From Pseudomonadota bacterium (GTDB lineage Bacteria > Pseudomonadota > Alphaproteobacteria > Sphingomonadales > Sphingomonadaceae): a stretch of 64,000 nt of DNA. Positions 30,290 to 39,568 of this stretch are shown one piece after another. Location: contig JBCBSU010000001.1 in NCBI GenBank assembly GCA_039818985.1, forward strand, positions 1,762,367 through 1,826,366, written 5' to 3'. Positions within the stretch are counted from its first letter, which is position 1. Each line of letters begins with the position of its first letter. Made by a program: the position numbers and the translations under genes. The notes beneath the pieces are model-generated. The model searched no databases. It was not told where the DNA came from and saw nothing but the letters and a program-made list of their open reading frames with translations.

Positions 30290-30727
30290 ATGGCCATGGA
30301 CATGACTGCCCTGCTTCTGCGTTTCGGTCGCTGGACGCTGACCCAGCCATTGGTGAAACTGATCATCCTGTCGGTCCTGTTCCAGGGCGCTCTGGTGGCT
30401 AGCCTCTATTGGCAACAGGACGGGCTTTTCTATGCCGGTGTGGTCGGGAGCTGGTGCCTGATTATCCTGTTCTTCGTACGCCAGGCCATGGTCTATGGGC
30501 AGACCATGCTGCAGCGCGATCCCGCATTGCCGCGCGAACAGCGCGAAATGGGCTATGGCGAAATTCTGAAAATCTGGTCGCCCTTTCTGCTGCATTTTGC
30601 CAGCTTCGCCATTCTCAGCACGCTGGTCGGCATGGGCTATGGTTATGGCACACAGCCGCAACAGGCAGTCTTGGAGATAGATGAAAGCACGGATTTGCCA
30701 CTTAGCGACAATCGCGCTGTTGAGTAA
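30290..30727 (+). CDS. Small membrane protein, unknown
   Basis: A 145-residue protein with about three hydrophobic stretches (about residues 18-36, 43-62 and 98-118) and an acidic C-terminus. The start at 30290 is behind TAGGAT; ATGs at 30296 and 30302 are nearby alternatives, and a longer frame begins at 30245. It is divergent from gloB and lies 28 bases before the acyl-CoA dehydrogenase gene. No family recognised. Confidence 0.72.
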   Translation: MAMDMTALLLRFGRWTLTQPLVKLIILSVLFQGALVASLYWQQDGLFYAGVVGSWCLIILFFVRQAMVYGQTMLQRDPALPREQREMGYGEILKIWSPFLLHFASFAILSTLVGMGYGYGTQPQQAVLEIDESTDLPLSDNRAVE

Positions 30728-30754
30728 CCGCGCCATCCGCCATATGGGGAGCGC

Positions 30755-31948
30755 ATGGCTCACGAAAATTTCATATCCTTTTCCTGGGATGATCCGTTCC
30801 TGCTCGAGGACCAGCTGACCGAAGACGAGCGGATGATCCGCGACACGGCACGCGGCTTTGCTCAGGATGTCCTGCAACCACGCGTGATCGACGCTTATCG
30901 CGAAGAAACCGACGCACCCGAACTTTTCCCGATGATGGGTAAGGCCGGCCTGCTCGGCGCGACGCTGGCGGAGAAATATGGCGGTGCCGGTGCATCCTAT
31001 GTCGCCTATGGTCTGATCGCGCGCGAAGTCGAGCGCGTCGACAGCGGCTATCGCTCGATGATGTCGGTCCAGTCGTCGCTGGTGATCCATCCGATCAATG
31101 CCTATGGTTCCGAGGAACAGCGGCAGAAATATCTCCCCGGCCTGACTTCGGGCGAACTGATCGGCTGCTTTGGCCTCACCGAACCCGATGCCGGATCAGA
31201 CCCGGCGGGAATGAAGACCCGGGCAAAAAAAACCGGCAATGGCTATGTGATCTCCGGTGCCAAGACGTGGATTTCCAATTCTCCCTTTGCCGATGTCTTT
31301 GTCATATGGGCCAAGTCCGACGCGCATGACGGGGCCATTCGCGGTTTCATTCTCGAAAAGGGCATGAAGGGCCTCAACGCACCCAAAATCAAGGGTAAGC
31401 TGAGCCTGCGCGCCTCGACCACCGGTATGATCCAGATGGATGAAGTCGAAGTCGGCGAAGATGCACTGCTGCCCGAAGTCTCTGGACTGAAAGGCCCGTT
31501 CGGATGCCTCAACCGCGCCCGTTACGGCATTGGCTGGGGCGCGATGGGTGCAGCGGAGTTTTGCTGGCATGCAGCACGGCAATATGGGCTCGACCGCAAG
31601 CAGTTCGGCAAGCCGCTGGCGGCAACCCAGCTCTATCAGAAGAAGCTTGCCGACATGCAGACAGATATTGCACTCGGCCTGCAGGGTTCGCTGCGCGTCG
31701 GGCGACTGATGGAAGAGGGCCGGTTCGCGCCGGAAATGATCTCCATCGTCAAACGCAATAATTGCGGCAAAGCACTGGATATTGCGCGTATGGCCCGCGA
31801 TATGCACGGCGGCAACGGTATCTCCGAAGAATATCAGGTGATGCGCCACATGGTGAATCTGGAGACGGTCAACACCTATGAGGGCGCGCATGATGTCCAT
31901 GCGCTGATCCTCGGCCGGGCCCAGACCGGGATACAGGCGTTCTTCTGA
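30755..31948 (+). CDS. gcdH: Glutaryl-CoA dehydrogenase-type acyl-CoA dehydrogenase
   Basis: A 397-residue FAD acyl-CoA dehydrogenase. The catalytic base is E376 in [20 protein letters not shown], which with the following signature and the [12 protein letters not shown] start is diagnostic of the glutaryl-CoA dehydrogenase branch. The FAD motifs [13 protein letters not shown] and TWISNS are intact. It oxidises and decarboxylates glutaryl-CoA to crotonyl-CoA in lysine/tryptophan/benzoate breakdown. A GGGGAG ribosome site precedes the ATG. Confidence 0.92.
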   Translation: MAHENFISFSWDDPFLLEDQLTEDERMIRDTARGFAQDVLQPRVIDAYREETDAPELFPMMGKAGLLGATLAEKYGGAGASYVAYGLIAREVERVDSGYRSMMSVQSSLVIHPINAYGSEEQRQKYLPGLTSGELIGCFGLTEPDAGSDPAGMKTRAKKTGNGYVISGAKTWISNSPFADVFVIWAKSDAHDGAIRGFILEKGMKGLNAPKIKGKLSLRASTTGMIQMDEVEVGEDALLPEVSGLKGPFGCLNRARYGIGWGAMGAAEFCWHAARQYGLDRKQFGKPLAATQLYQKKLADMQTDIALGLQGSLRVGRLMEEGRFAPEMISIVKRNNCGKALDIARMARDMHGGNGISEEYQVMRHMVNLETVNTYEGAHDVHALILGRAQTGIQAFF

Positions 31949-31959
31949 CGGAGCAGACG

Positions 31960-32382
31960 ATGCGAAGGCCGATGCTCCGATCCATAGTCATTTATGGTTT
32001 GGTGCTGGCTTTGGGCGCATTGGCGCTGCAATGGCTGGAATATCGCTATACCGTGCAGGCACTGTCCGGATCGGCCTATATTGTCATCATCGCCTTTGCT
32101 TTCGCCTTTGTCGGGCTGTGGGTTGGCCTGCGACTCACCCGGAGCAAAGCACAGGACTTTGCCCGCAATGACAAGGCGATGGCCGCATTGGGCATCAGCG
32201 CGCGTGAATATGATGTGCTTGCGCTTCTCGGCGAAGGGTATACCAACAAAGAGATTGCGCGCTGCCTCGATATCTCTCCGAACACGGTGAAAACCCACAT
32301 CACCAACCTGTTTACAAAGCTGGAGGTCACCCGCCGCACCCAGGCGATCAGCAAGGCGCGCGAGCTGCGAATTCTCCCATAA
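31960..32382 (+). CDS. Membrane-anchored LuxR-type HTH regulator
   Basis: A 140-residue protein with two N-terminal transmembrane helices (about residues 8-26 and 36-58) and a C-terminal LuxR/GerE HTH (about 75-136), including NKEIARCLDISPNTVKTHI. There is no receiver or autoinducer domain, so the sensing part is the membrane region or a partner. The DUF4199 gene follows and is probably its partner. It lies 11 bases after gcdH, perhaps by chance of packing. Confidence 0.88.
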   Translation: MRRPMLRSIVIYGLVLALGALALQWLEYRYTVQALSGSAYIVIIAFAFAFVGLWVGLRLTRSKAQDFARNDKAMAALGISAREYDVLALLGEGYTNKEIARCLDISPNTVKTHITNLFTKLEVTRRTQAISKARELRILP

Positions 32383-32490
32383 AGACAGGTGATTCTGGCC
32401 AAATCACCCTTTTGGGCGATAGGATTGGTGCACCGAGCCTGCTTAGCCATGGAGCATCCAGACACGGGTGAACACATGGGAGACACGATC

Positions 32491-33012
32491 ATGACACGCA
32501 ACATCCTTATCTATGGCGCGATTGCAGGCGCGCTCACAATTACCAGCATTGCGCTGGGCATAGTGTTCGGTGGTGAAGGCGGCGGCAGCGAGCTTGTCGG
32601 CTATACCATCATGCTGGTCGCGCTGAGCCTGATCTTTATCGGCGTGAAACGCTATCGCGACAATGAGCAGGGCGGCGTCATCCGCTTCTGGACCGCGTTT
32701 CAGCTCGGCCTTGGCATGGCTGTGGTCGCTGGCCTTGTTTATGTCATCGGCTGGGAGTTCTTCCTGTGGCAGACCGATTATGCGTTTTTCGGTGACTATA
32801 TGCAGAGCGAGATTGCCAAGCGCGAATCTGCGGGCGCATCGGCTCAGGAAATCGCTGCCTTCCGAAAGGAGATGAGCGATGCATCGGAGCTTTACAGCAA
32901 CCCGGTCTATCGCATGCCGATCAGCTTTACCGAAATCTTCCCGATTGCGGCGCTGGTGGCGCTGGTTTCTGCGGCCGTGCTCCGCAACAGCAAGGTTTTG
33001 CCAGCGCAGTGA
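32491..33012 (+). CDS. DUF4199 membrane protein
   Basis: A 173-residue protein with four hydrophobic helices (about residues 6-24, 32-48, 66-88 and 145-163) and a soluble loop (about 95-140), matching the DUF4199 pattern with GVKRYRD after helix 2. The ATG at 32491 follows GGGAG by 8 bases; ATGs further upstream are less well placed. It lies behind the membrane-anchored LuxR-type gene; a sensor/regulator pair is likely, the signal unknown. Confidence 0.82.
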   Translation: MTRNILIYGAIAGALTITSIALGIVFGGEGGGSELVGYTIMLVALSLIFIGVKRYRDNEQGGVIRFWTAFQLGLGMAVVAGLVYVIGWEFFLWQTDYAFFGDYMQSEIAKRESAGASAQEIAAFRKEMSDASELYSNPVYRMPISFTEIFPIAALVALVSAAVLRNSKVLPAQ

Positions 33013-33068
33013 TGATGCGATGCTGCTGATGCTGTGCGCAGGCGCCAGTCTCTGCTAGGCAAGGGCGA

Positions 33069-33623
33069 GTGACACAGGAAAACGCATCAGCAGCATCGCC
33101 GAAGCGCAGCGCAAAAGTCGAGGCCATGGTCGACGCCATGGCCGACTTTGTTCTGCAAAATGGCCTGACCGCAGCCAGTCTCAGACCACTGGCAAAGGCC
33201 GCAGGCACCAGCGACCGGATGCTGCTCTATTATTTCCCCGACAAGGATGCCCTGATGGCAGCGATATTGGAGCGGGTGGCTGATCGCATGGTGGCGATGC
33301 TGGACGCCATTGCCGACAGCGAACCGATGCCCCCGGATGCCCTGCTGGCGGCGTTGATGCCGCTGCTTTCCAGCGATCTGGCATGGCCGTTCATGCGTAT
33401 CTGGATCGCTCTCGCCAGCGAAGGTGCCCATGGCGATGCCAATGCCCATATTGTTGGCAAGAGGCTCGGTGAGAAGTTTCTTTTATGGGGCAAGGAACGC
33501 CTGGCCGGGGCTGATGAAGAGACACGGCACAAGGCAGCGTGTCGGTTGCTGGTGATGATCGAGGGTCAGGTGCTGCTCAAGGCGCTTGGACTGGAACAGG
33601 TCGGGAAGGACGCACTCGGCTGA
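33069..33623 (+). CDS. TetR-family transcriptional repressor
   Basis: A 184-residue TetR-type regulator: N-terminal HTH (about residues 16-62) with TSDRMLLYYFPDKDALM, the characteristic YYFxxKxxL turn, and a C-terminal ligand domain. It starts with GTG at 33069 behind AAGGGCGA. It converges on the DUF5367 gene with only 6 bases between stops; that gene has a perfect palindrome before it, which is the natural candidate operator for this repressor. Confidence 0.88.
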   Translation: MTQENASAASPKRSAKVEAMVDAMADFVLQNGLTAASLRPLAKAAGTSDRMLLYYFPDKDALMAAILERVADRMVAMLDAIADSEPMPPDALLAALMPLLSSDLAWPFMRIWIALASEGAHGDANAHIVGKRLGEKFLLWGKERLAGADEETRHKAACRLLVMIEGQVLLKALGLEQVGKDALG

Positions 33624-33629
33624 TCGCTA

Positions 33630-34046
33630 TCAGGCCGAAGGAGGCCGATCCAGCAAGAAGCCCAGCGCAATCGCAACCCCTGCACCCCATAATATACTGG
33701 CACCCGAAAACGCGATAATCTCTGTCGTCGCCCCATAGAGGCCGGGAAACCAGATCAGCGCCATGCCATCGCATAAAGCCGCCGCAGCGGTCGCCACGGC
33801 AAGACCAGGGCCAAGCTGCCCCGGATGCAGCCGGGCAACCAGGCGGATGAGATAGACAAAGGGTATGGTCCCGGGAATTACCAGCGCATAGAGCAGCGCC
33901 ATATTGCCTTTACTGAGCAGTTCCGCCTGCCCCAGCATGCGCAGCAACAGCGCTGCGAAAAACCACAGGGCAATGCCCATAAGAATGCAGATGAGAAGCT
34001 GTCTGGCAGCAAGGCGTGGGGCAGTTGGGATGGTAGCGTGAGTCAT
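33630..34046 (-). CDS. DUF5367-like membrane protein
   Basis: A 138-residue protein with four hydrophobic helices (about residues 17-37, 49-67, 81-99 and 109-131), resembling the DUF5367 family of unknown function. A perfect 18-base palindrome lies 37 bases before the start, so expression is probably controlled by a dimeric regulator, most simply the convergent TetR protein. Confidence 0.78.
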   Translation of the reverse strand: MTHATIPTAPRLAARQLLICILMGIALWFFAALLLRMLGQAELLSKGNMALLYALVIPGTIPFVYLIRLVARLHPGQLGPGLAVATAAAALCDGMALIWFPGLYGATTEIIAFSGASILWGAGVAIALGFLLDRPPSA

Positions 34047-34082
34047 GACGGTCTCCTGATCGAAGAATCGTCTAACAGAAAA

Positions 34083-34100
34083 ATGTAGCGCCCGCTACAT
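34083..34100 (-). promoter_or_regulatory. Operator palindrome before the DUF5367 gene
   Basis: ATGTAGCG-CC-CGCTACAT is a perfect inverted repeat with 8-base arms and a 2-base spacer, a typical TetR operator layout. It lies 37-54 bases upstream of the DUF5367 start codon, where it would overlap the promoter. The neighbouring TetR gene is the likely owner (inference). Confidence 0.7.
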
Positions 34101-34132
34101 AAAACGGAATCGGCAGATATTGCTGCTGTGAC

Positions 34133-35077
34133 TCACAACCGCAGACCGGTCACCGGATCCAGGCCTGCCATGATGTTGAGGTTTTGAACCGCTGCGCCGC
34201 TGGCGCCTTTGCCGAGATTGTCGAGCATCGCGAACAGGCGCGCCTGACGGCCATCGGCACGGCTGAAAACAGAGAGTTTCAGTCTGTCATCGCCAAGGGT
34301 GCCGGTGCGGATCAGCAACTCTTCGGGTGCGCCGTCGTTGACCAGCGGACGGACCGTAACCAGTGGTGCGTGCGCATAATGCTCTGCCAGCCGTTCATGC
34401 AGGGCATCGGCCCCGGCGACATCCGATGTGCCACCAATATGCAGCGGCACCTCAACCGCCATGCCGCGATAGGCATGGACAACGGCGGGCGAGAAAATCG
34501 GCGCATGCGCCAAGCCGGCATGCAGCGTCATTTCGGGCAGATGCTTGTGCATCATATCCAGCCCATAGCCGCGCCAGGCGATATCCGGTTCATCTTCCTC
34601 CATGCGACCGATCAGCGCCTTGCCGCCGCCCGAATAGCCGGAGACCGCATGTACGGTGAACGGATAATCCGCAGGCACCAGCCCGGCATCTACAAGAGGT
34701 GCGACCAACGCCACGAAACCGGTCGGATAACAGCCCGGATTGGAGACGAAACGCGCGCCGGATATGGCGTCGAACTGCTGCGGATCGAGCTCGGCAAAGC
34801 CATAGACCCAATCCTTATCGGTGCGATGCGCGCTGGACGCATCGATGATCCTGGTGGTCCCGCCTTCGACCATCGCCACGGCCTCACGCGCCGCATCATC
34901 CGGCAGGCACAATATCGCAATATCGGCAGCGTTGAGAATGTCGCGCCGTCGGTCCGGGTTGCGCCGGTCCTGATCACTGAGACTGAGAAGCGACAGGGCA
35001 TCATGCTGCTCAAGCCGCTCGCGGATTTTCAGGCCAGTAGTACCAGCAGCGCCGTCGATGAAAACCGTCAAACTCAT
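34133..35077 (-). CDS. argC: N-acetyl-gamma-glutamyl-phosphate reductase
   Basis: A 314-residue ArgC of the shorter type, reducing N-acetylglutamyl phosphate in arginine synthesis. The N-terminal Rossmann motif is DGAAGTTGLKI (residues 8-18), and catalytic C116 is in SNPGCYPTG. The start MSLTVFIDGAAG at 35077 overlaps the NlpC/P60 stop by one base (TAATG), with AAGGA upstream. argG, acting later in the same pathway, is in this window at 49064 but not in this operon. Confidence 0.95.
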   Translation of the reverse strand: MSLTVFIDGAAGTTGLKIRERLEQHDALSLLSLSDQDRRNPDRRRDILNAADIAILCLPDDAAREAVAMVEGGTTRIIDASSAHRTDKDWVYGFAELDPQQFDAISGARFVSNPGCYPTGFVALVAPLVDAGLVPADYPFTVHAVSGYSGGGKALIGRMEEDEPDIAWRGYGLDMMHKHLPEMTLHAGLAHAPIFSPAVVHAYRGMAVEVPLHIGGTSDVAGADALHERLAEHYAHAPLVTVRPLVNDGAPEELLIRTGTLGDDRLKLSVFSRADGRQARLFAMLDNLGKGASGAAVQNLNIMAGLDPVTGLRL

Positions 35078-36000
35078 TACAATCGTTTCCTTGCGGTTAT
35101 CGCTTGTTCGTGCCCCCGTGACGAGAGCCGCGCCACCACATTGTCGAGCGGCTCTACCGACACGCACATGGCATCGCTATTGGCATGCACCAGAAGATGC
35201 GCATCCACCATGATACCGACATGATGCGGAAAAAATACCAAATCATTGCGCTGCAGAGCCATGGCGGGGTCGATCTCTATGCCCAGCGCTTCTTGCTGCT
35301 GGTCGCTGTCGCGCGGCGCAGCGATACCGCCAAGCGCCAATACCAGCTGCACCAGTCCCGAGCAGTCGAGCCCGTCACCGCTGCGTCCGCCCCAGACATA
35401 AGGCGCCCCGATCAGCCTTTCGGCCATGTCGGCAATGGCCTCTGCCCCGGTTCTGGCGGAATCGTCAATGCGACCGATATGGCCGGTCGGTACATAGCCC
35501 TGGCCGCAACAGCTGAAATGGCCCTGTTCTTCGGAAATGACAAGGCTCGTACCCATGGCCGGTCGCATGACAATCGGTGATTTGAAATCGGCTTCAGCAA
35601 AGATCAGGGTCGAACGCGCAGTCACCCGGTGCGTTGCCGCAATCGTGTCCCGCGCCAGCGACGACGCGCGGACATAGCCGCAATAGCCATCGTCAAGGCA
35701 ATAACCCCAGCACCAGCCACCGGCAATTTCGAGCACTGCAAAACCATCGCCCAGCCGCAACTGCGACACCGCTTCGGCGATATCCGATGGCGCGCGGTGC
35801 AAGGTCGTTAAAGCTGCTACGCAATGATAGGGTATAGCTGCGACATAGGAGGAGGCGAATACTTTTCCGGCGAGGCGGATATCGGCCAGATCACCCCGGG
35901 CCGGGGTGATGCGGATATCATGACGCGGCGCCGGACCGCTCAGGCGAAACCGCCGGATGCCGCCAGACTCAGTGCCGAATAGCCCAGTCGCCTGTGACAA
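35077..36000 (-). CDS. NlpC/P60-family cysteine peptidase with SH3-like domain
   Basis: About 307 residues. The N-terminal part (about 1-180) looks like the SH3-like domains that precede NlpC/P60 in alphaproteobacterial proteins. The peptidase domain follows with catalytic cysteine near residue 213 (GLDCSGLVQ) and histidine near 260 (FPHHVGIMVD). Such enzymes cut peptidoglycan stem peptides. No signal peptide is seen. The start is uncertain: no ATG or GTG fits, and the TTG at 36000 is the nearest usable codon; it overlaps the marR gene by 32 bases and has no good ribosome site. Confidence 0.85.
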   Translation of the reverse strand: MSQATGLFGTESGGIRRFRLSGPAPRHDIRITPARGDLADIRLAGKVFASSYVAAIPYHCVAALTTLHRAPSDIAEAVSQLRLGDGFAVLEIAGGWCWGYCLDDGYCGYVRASSLARDTIAATHRVTARSTLIFAEADFKSPIVMRPAMGTSLVISEEQGHFSCCGQGYVPTGHIGRIDDSARTGAEAIADMAERLIGAPYVWGGRSGDGLDCSGLVQLVLALGGIAAPRDSDQQQEALGIEIDPAMALQRNDLVFFPHHVGIMVDAHLLVHANSDAMCVSVEPLDNVVARLSSRGHEQAITARKRL

Positions 36001-36364
36001 GGGAGGGACGCTCGCTATCGTCCCTGTCGAAATAGTCTTCGAACTTCTCAAGGAAACGCGCTCCGGCATCGGTGGCGACAATAAACACATTCCGACCATC
36101 AGTCTCGTCGGGCTGCCGTGCCAGAAAGCCGAGATTGGCAAGTTTGTCCAGTGCCCGCGTGATCACCGGCTTGGAAACATTAAGCCGCTTGGCCAGGCCA
36201 CGGACCGTATGCGGTCCCTGCTGGTAATGCACCAGCATCAGTACCGCGAGTTGGCGATTGGTAAGATCAGGTTCGGACGCCCGCACATAGCTGATCAGTC
36301 CCTGCATCCATTGTATCGTCAATGTCATCATCATTCCAAACTGAGTTGCTTCAAGGCCAGCCAT
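35969..36364 (-). CDS. MarR-family transcriptional regulator
   Basis: A 131-residue winged-helix regulator: the region from about residue 33 to 100 (LTNRQLAVLML...LAKRLNVSKPVITRALDKL...DGRNVFIVAT) is the MarR HTH with its wing and the D-x-R motif. It heads the marR - nlpC - argC run and overlaps the nlpC gene. Internal ATGs after residue 9 are possible starts. The ligand is unknown. Confidence 0.88.
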   Translation of the reverse strand: MAGLEATQFGMMMTLTIQWMQGLISYVRASEPDLTNRQLAVLMLVHYQQGPHTVRGLAKRLNVSKPVITRALDKLANLGFLARQPDETDGRNVFIVATDAGARFLEKFEDYFDRDDSERPSLVTGDWAIRH

Positions 36365-36443
36365 GGCCGTTCACAACAGGGTTCGGAGCGATGAACGAAA
36401 TGGTTACATGGTAGTAATAAATTCTGCCCGCAAAGTAAGGAGG

Positions 36444-37838
36444 TCAGCCAAAACGCTGTTGCAGATAGTGCCAGCTGGCACGCAGCCCCAATGCCTCTCC
36501 GCCCACAGCCTGACCCGGCCTCGCCGTCGGCCGCCAGGCAAAGGTGTCGAAATGCACCCAGTCAACATTGTCCGGGGCAAAGCGCTTGAGAAAAAGCGCC
36601 GCCGTAATCGACCCGGCAAAAGCACCGCCACTATTGTTGACATCGGCCACCGGGCTTTTGAGCATGTCGCCATAATCATCCCAGAGCGGCAGCCGCCATA
36701 GTGGATCGCCGACAGCGCATCCGGCTTTGTGCAGCGCCCCGGCAACATCATCATTGTCACAGAACATCGCCGGCAGATCGGGGCCGAGGGCAATCCGCGC
36801 CGCGCCCGTAAGTGTGGCAAAGTCGATGACCAGCTCAGGCGTGTCTTCACCCGCCTTTGTCAGCGCATCGCCCAGTACCAGCCGTCCCTCGGCATCGGTA
36901 TTGCCGATCTCGACACTGTCGCCCTTGCGGCTGGTGAGGATGTCACCCGGGCGAAAGGCGCCAGCAGCAATGCCATTCTCCACCGCCGGGATCAGCATGT
37001 GCATCCGCACCGGCAGTTTTGCCACCATCACCAGATGCGCCAGCGCCAACGCATGCGCCGCGCCGCCCATATCCTTCTTCATCAGCCGCATGCCAATTGC
37101 GGTCTTGATATCCAGCCCGCCGCTGTCGAAGCAAACGCCCTTGCCGACAATGGCAAGGCGCGGATGATCCTCGCTGCCCCAGCGGAGTTCGATCAGCCGG
37201 GGGGCATGCTGGCGACTGGCGGCCCGGCCAACCGCATGGATCATCGGATAACCTTGCTCCAGCGCATCCCCGCGCGTCACGGTCAGCTCGGCATCGTACG
37301 CCTTGGCGGCCTTTTCGGCGAGCCGCTCCAGCTCGGCCGGCCCCATATCCTCGGCCGGAGTGTTGACCATATCACGCACCAGTGCCGTCGCACCCGCCTC
37401 GGCAAGGCGGGCTTCGGAATCGGGCAGCTTGTCGGTCAACAAAATGCGCGGCCCCTTGTCAGTGGCGCTGCCATTGGAAAGGTAGCGATCGAAGCGATGC
37501 TGGGCGAGGCACCAGCCGATCACCGCCTGCCCCGGCGTCACCTCGTCATCGAGGCGATAATACCCCTCTGGCAGGATGTCAGCCAGTCTCGCCAGCGACC
37601 AGACCGCCAGCGCCTCGCTATCGGCAACGCCGGCAACCACGCGCAGCGTCTCACCATTGCCGTCGGGCGCCAGCACATATTCATGGGGTTTGGCGGCAAA
37701 ACCGGACGCCTTGACGAAAGCACGGACAGCATCCGATTGCTGCCGCAGCCAGCCATCGAACTGACTGGCGGTAAGGCAGGTTATCGGGGTAGCTGACTGG
37801 CCGGTATCAGCGGCGATCAAATGGGAAAAATCTATCAT
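36444..37838 (-). CDS. M17 leucyl aminopeptidase family protein
   Basis: A 464-residue two-zinc aminopeptidase. The catalytic domain carries GKGVCFDSGGLDIK (metal and catalytic lysine), KKDMGGAA and the family signature NTDAEGRLVLGDAL. It is somewhat shorter than PepA because of a reduced N-terminal domain, like the PepB/cytosolic M17 group of alphaproteobacteria. It releases N-terminal residues from peptides in the cytoplasm. The start MIDFSHLIAADTG at 37838 is preferred over longer frames. Confidence 0.93.
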   Translation of the reverse strand: MIDFSHLIAADTGQSATPITCLTASQFDGWLRQQSDAVRAFVKASGFAAKPHEYVLAPDGNGETLRVVAGVADSEALAVWSLARLADILPEGYYRLDDEVTPGQAVIGWCLAQHRFDRYLSNGSATDKGPRILLTDKLPDSEARLAEAGATALVRDMVNTPAEDMGPAELERLAEKAAKAYDAELTVTRGDALEQGYPMIHAVGRAASRQHAPRLIELRWGSEDHPRLAIVGKGVCFDSGGLDIKTAIGMRLMKKDMGGAAHALALAHLVMVAKLPVRMHMLIPAVENGIAAGAFRPGDILTSRKGDSVEIGNTDAEGRLVLGDALTKAGEDTPELVIDFATLTGAARIALGPDLPAMFCDNDDVAGALHKAGCAVGDPLWRLPLWDDYGDMLKSPVADVNNSGGAFAGSITAALFLKRFAPDNVDWVHFDTFAWRPTARPGQAVGGEALGLRASWHYLQQRFG

Positions 37839-37923
37839 GTCTGACAGATAGTGCGTTTTGTCGCTGACGCAAAAGTGTAATTTCCATTTCTGCCCGCTGC
37901 AAAGCAAGCAGGACGGTAAATCC

Positions 37924-39432
37924 CTATTCCGCTGCTTCGGCTATAGGCTCGGCCTCGGGGCGTTCCACAGCCCCGGCCGCGCTGAAGGTCAGCACCCCGT
38001 CTTCAAGCGGATCATTGAGCAGCACATTGCGCTCGAACAGATAGTCCTGAGTCAGTCGCCATGGCATGTCCGCGCCCTGTTTGGGCAGGATACTGCTGGC
38101 GCGCTGGACATAACCCGAAGAGAAGCCGCCAAACAGCTCCTGTTCCTCGGGCAGTGCATCCGGATTGTCGAGCTGCGGCATAACAATGGCTGCGCCCTGT
38201 TGCTGCATTCTGTTGAGGATACGGCAGACATAATTGGCGACAATATCCACCTTGAGCGTCCATGATGCGTTCAGATAACCGAACACGATCGCCATATTGG
38301 GCACATTGGAGAACATGCAGCCCTTATAATAGAAGCGGTCGGTGAAATCGGTGGCCTGTCCATCGATGTTGAACGCCACCTTGCCCGCCATAGCCAGTTT
38401 CAGCCCGGTGGCGGTGACGATGATATCGGCATCGAGATGCTCGCCCGATTTGAGCTGGATACCAGTCTTGGTGAAGCGCTCAATATGATCGGTGACAATG
38501 CTTGCCCTGCCCTCACGCATGGCGACGAACATGTCGCCATCAGGCACCAGACACAAGCGCTGGTCCCAGGGATTATAGGGCGGCGTGAATGTCGTCGCGT
38601 CGGGTTCACGGCCCAGCGACTTTTTCACATTCTTCATCAGGTTTTTGGCAACCGTATCGGGTTTGGATTTGGCGCGGTTGAAGAACCAGTTCTGCAACCA
38701 GACATTGCGTTTGCGGATGATGTTATAGGCCCATTGATCGGGCATGATGGCGCGCAGGAAATTGGCAATCGCATCCTTGGCCGGGCGCACCGCATACCAG
38801 GTCGGCGTGCGCTGCAGCATGGTCACATGGCCAGCGGTATCGGCCATGTTTGGAACCAGAGTCACTGCGGTGGCGCCAGAACCGATGATCACCACCTTTT
38901 TGCCGCTATAGTCCAGATCCTTGGGCCAGAATTGCGGGTGGACAATCTGGCCTTCGAAATCCTCACGTCCTTCGAACACCGGATCATAGCCCTGATCATA
39001 ATCATAATAGCCGGTGCCCATGAACAGGAACCGGCCCTGCATCCGCTTTTGCGCGCCATCCGATGTTTCTATGGTCAGTGTCCACAGCGCTTCCTCACTC
39101 GACCAGCTGGCCGAGAGGATTTTGTGGCCGAAATGCATGTGCGGGCGCAGCGAGTGCTTGTCGGTGATGCGGTGCAGATAGTTCAGGATCGACGGACCAT
39201 CGGCAATCGCCTTCTGCTCGCGCCACGGCTCAAACTCGAAACCCAGAGTATGCATGTCGCTGTCCGAGCGGATGCCGGGGTACTGGAACAGGTTCCAGGT
39301 GCCGCCCAGATCCTCGCGCTGCTCGATCATCGCAAAGCTGCGGCCCGGGCATTGCTGCTTGAGATGCACCGCCATGCCGATGCCGGAAATCCCGGCCCCC
39401 GCGATCAGAACATCGACGATTTGTTCGGCCAT
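37924..39432 (-). CDS. Flavin-containing (Baeyer-Villiger-type) monooxygenase
   Basis: A 502-residue FAD/NADPH monooxygenase. It has the first GxGxxG (AGAGISGIG, about residues 11-19), the GGTW motif (about 43), the second Rossmann motif IGSGATAV, and between them the Baeyer-Villiger fingerprint F-x-G-x3-H-x3-W in FEGQIVHPQFW. Such enzymes turn ketones into esters or lactones. The start MAEQIVDVLIAG at 39432 has GGAGAG upstream. A near-palindrome lies about 48 bases before the start. Confidence 0.92.
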   Translation of the reverse strand: MAEQIVDVLIAGAGISGIGMAVHLKQQCPGRSFAMIEQREDLGGTWNLFQYPGIRSDSDMHTLGFEFEPWREQKAIADGPSILNYLHRITDKHSLRPHMHFGHKILSASWSSEEALWTLTIETSDGAQKRMQGRFLFMGTGYYDYDQGYDPVFEGREDFEGQIVHPQFWPKDLDYSGKKVVIIGSGATAVTLVPNMADTAGHVTMLQRTPTWYAVRPAKDAIANFLRAIMPDQWAYNIIRKRNVWLQNWFFNRAKSKPDTVAKNLMKNVKKSLGREPDATTFTPPYNPWDQRLCLVPDGDMFVAMREGRASIVTDHIERFTKTGIQLKSGEHLDADIIVTATGLKLAMAGKVAFNIDGQATDFTDRFYYKGCMFSNVPNMAIVFGYLNASWTLKVDIVANYVCRILNRMQQQGAAIVMPQLDNPDALPEEQELFGGFSSGYVQRASSILPKQGADMPWRLTQDYLFERNVLLNDPLEDGVLTFSAAGAVERPEAEPIAEAAE

Positions 39433-39479
39433 TCTCACTCTCCGCATCATCCGACCCGCCACATCACGGACCGCACTTA

Positions 39480-39495
39480 TTAACATTAATGTCAA
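39480..39495 (-). promoter_or_regulatory. Near-palindromic operator candidate before the monooxygenase gene
   Basis: TTAACATTAATGTCAA is an inverted repeat with one mismatch (arms TTAACATT and the complement TTGACATT), 48-63 bases upstream of the monooxygenase start. Read toward the gene it also contains TTGACA, a perfect -35 hexamer. It is an operator or promoter candidate; no regulator gene lies beside it. Confidence 0.4.
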
Positions 39496-39568
39496 TATAC
39501 CCTGCTGCGATCATCTATGCAATCGTTTAACCGGGCGATTAAGCGGCGATGCTAGCAGATAGTGTGAT

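Noticed and set aside
29399-31090. Long N-terminal extension of gloB
   Set aside because: The extension is the reverse strand of the acyl-CoA dehydrogenase and small membrane protein genes; GAGGAG before 30163 fixes the start.
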